Shown piece by piece: positions 5,232 to 5,886 of a stretch of DNA of 5,886 bases. This stretch comes from Sandaracinaceae bacterium (GTDB lineage: Bacteria > Myxococcota_A > Polyangia > Polyangiales > JAFGIB01). The notes beneath the pieces are model-generated. The model saw nothing but the letters and a program-made list of their open reading frames with translations, ran no database searches and was not told the origin of the DNA. The position numbers and the translations under genes were made by a program. Location of the stretch: positions 1-5,886 of the forward strand of contig JADGRG010000430.1 in NCBI GenBank assembly GCA_017881145.1. Reading direction: 5' to 3'. Each line of letters begins with the position of its first letter. The stretch's first letter is position 1.

Positions 5232-5886
5232 AGCGGTGTTTGCGCCTCGTCGCTGGCGATCAATCCGTCGCGGAAGGTGATGACGCGGCTGCCGTAACGA
5301 GCCACATCCGGCTCGTGCGTGACCATCACGATGGTCAGGCCGAAGTCGCGATTCAAGCGAGTCAGCACCTGCATGATTTCGTTGCTGGTCTTGCTGTCGA
5401 GGTTGCCGGTGGGTTCGTCGGCGAGCAAGACCTCGGGCTGGTTGACGAGCGCGCGTGCGATGGCAACGCGCTGTTGCTGACCACCCGAGAGCTGATTGGG
5501 CATCGCCCCTTCCCGGCCTGCCAACCCCACGATGCCGAGTGCCTGCTTGGCGCGCTCGGCTCGCTGGCGCGCCGGCACACCAGCGTAGATCAGGGGCAAG
5601 AGCGCGTTGTCGAGCGCGGAGGTGCGCGGCAGGAGGTTGAATCCTTGAAACACAAAGCCAAAGCGAATATTGCGCAGCTTGGCGAGGACGTCCGCTGGCA
5701 GCTCTTCCACGGCCAGTCCCTCGATGAAGTAGTGGCCGGAGCTCGGGACGTCGAGGCAACCGAGCACGTTCATGCAGGTCGACTTGCCTGAGCCGGACGA
5801 GCCCATGATCACCACGAACTCACCCTTGCGGATCTGCAGATCGATCCCGCAGAGCGCTGTGACCAGCGCCTCGCCCTCGCCGTAGA
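5228..5886 (-). CDS. ABC transporter ATP-binding protein, MacB/LolD type (N-terminus outside window)
   Basis: This is the ATPase partner of the MacB-like permease, acting on the cytoplasmic face of the inner membrane. The frame is open to the right edge, with 218 residues visible, so probably only the first 10-15 are missing; the partial beginning YGEGEALVTALCGIDLQIRK is the usual strand before Walker A. Motifs: Walker A GSSGSGKST (5777-5803), Q-loop Gln in FVFQGFNLLPR (5645-5647), signature LSGGQQQR (5468-5491), Walker B VLLADEP (5411-5431) followed by TGNLDS as in the LolD/MacB/FtsE group, and H-loop His in VMVTHEP (5315-5317). All ATPase residues are intact. In E. coli MacB the ATPase and permease are one polypeptide; here they are separate genes joined by ATGA. 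A GTG at 5815 should not be taken as the start because it falls inside the conserved fold. The substrate is unknown. Confidence 0.97.
   Translation of the reverse strand, partial: YGEGEALVTALCGIDLQIRKGEFVVIMGSSGSGKSTCMNVLGCLDVPSSGHYFIEGLAVEELPADVLAKLRNIRFGFVFQGFNLLPRTSALDNALLPLIYAGVPARQRAERAKQALGIVGLAGREGAMPNQLSGGQQQRVAIARALVNQPEVLLADEPTGNLDSKTSNEIMQVLTRLNRDFGLTIVMVTHEPDVARYGSRVITFRDGLIASDEAQTPL

Noticed and set aside
5232..5759. Upstream extension of the permease frame (176 codons)
   Set aside because: It overlaps the well-supported ATPase gene in another frame and is Arg/Pro/Ala-rich with no family match. The ATGA overlap marks the real permease start.

Overview
This is a GC-rich chromosomal window from what looks like a Gram-negative bacterium. 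The signs are a proteobacterial-type Asd, a MacB/LolD-type ABC pair and an exported protein with an OmpA-like C-terminus. A myxobacterial or other deltaproteobacterial-like origin is a guess from gene content and base composition. I saw no tRNA, rRNA, CRISPR array, insertion sequence or phage gene.

Layout from the left edge: the 3' end of an unrecognised plus-strand gene (3-161) converges on a run of minus-strand genes that fills the rest of the window. In their direction of transcription (right to left) these are: an ABC transporter ATPase cut by the right edge (5228 to beyond 5886); its MacB-like permease (4014-5231), joined by an ATGA overlap; a luciferase-like, probably F420-dependent oxidoreductase (3042-3956); aspartate-semialdehyde dehydrogenase asd (1810-2928); a small unrecognised protein (about 1340-1669); and an exported protein with a degenerate OmpA-like C-terminal domain (235-1257). 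Gaps are 57 to 140 bases, and no stretch over 300 bases lacks a gene.

The ATPase and permease form one transporter of the split MacB type, and a membrane-fusion partner may lie just beyond the right edge. The other genes show no clear shared pathway: asd is core lysine/threonine/methionine and diaminopimelate biosynthesis, and the oxidoreductase has no visible substrate. The window reads as mostly ordinary chromosome, and I did not find a convincing new multi-gene system.

The signals most worth checking are between genes. A perfect 14-bp palindrome overlaps the asd ribosome binding site and shares bases with a second, competing hairpin. A hairpin follows the asd stop. A sigma70-like promoter sits so close to the exported protein's ATG that the transcript may be leaderless.
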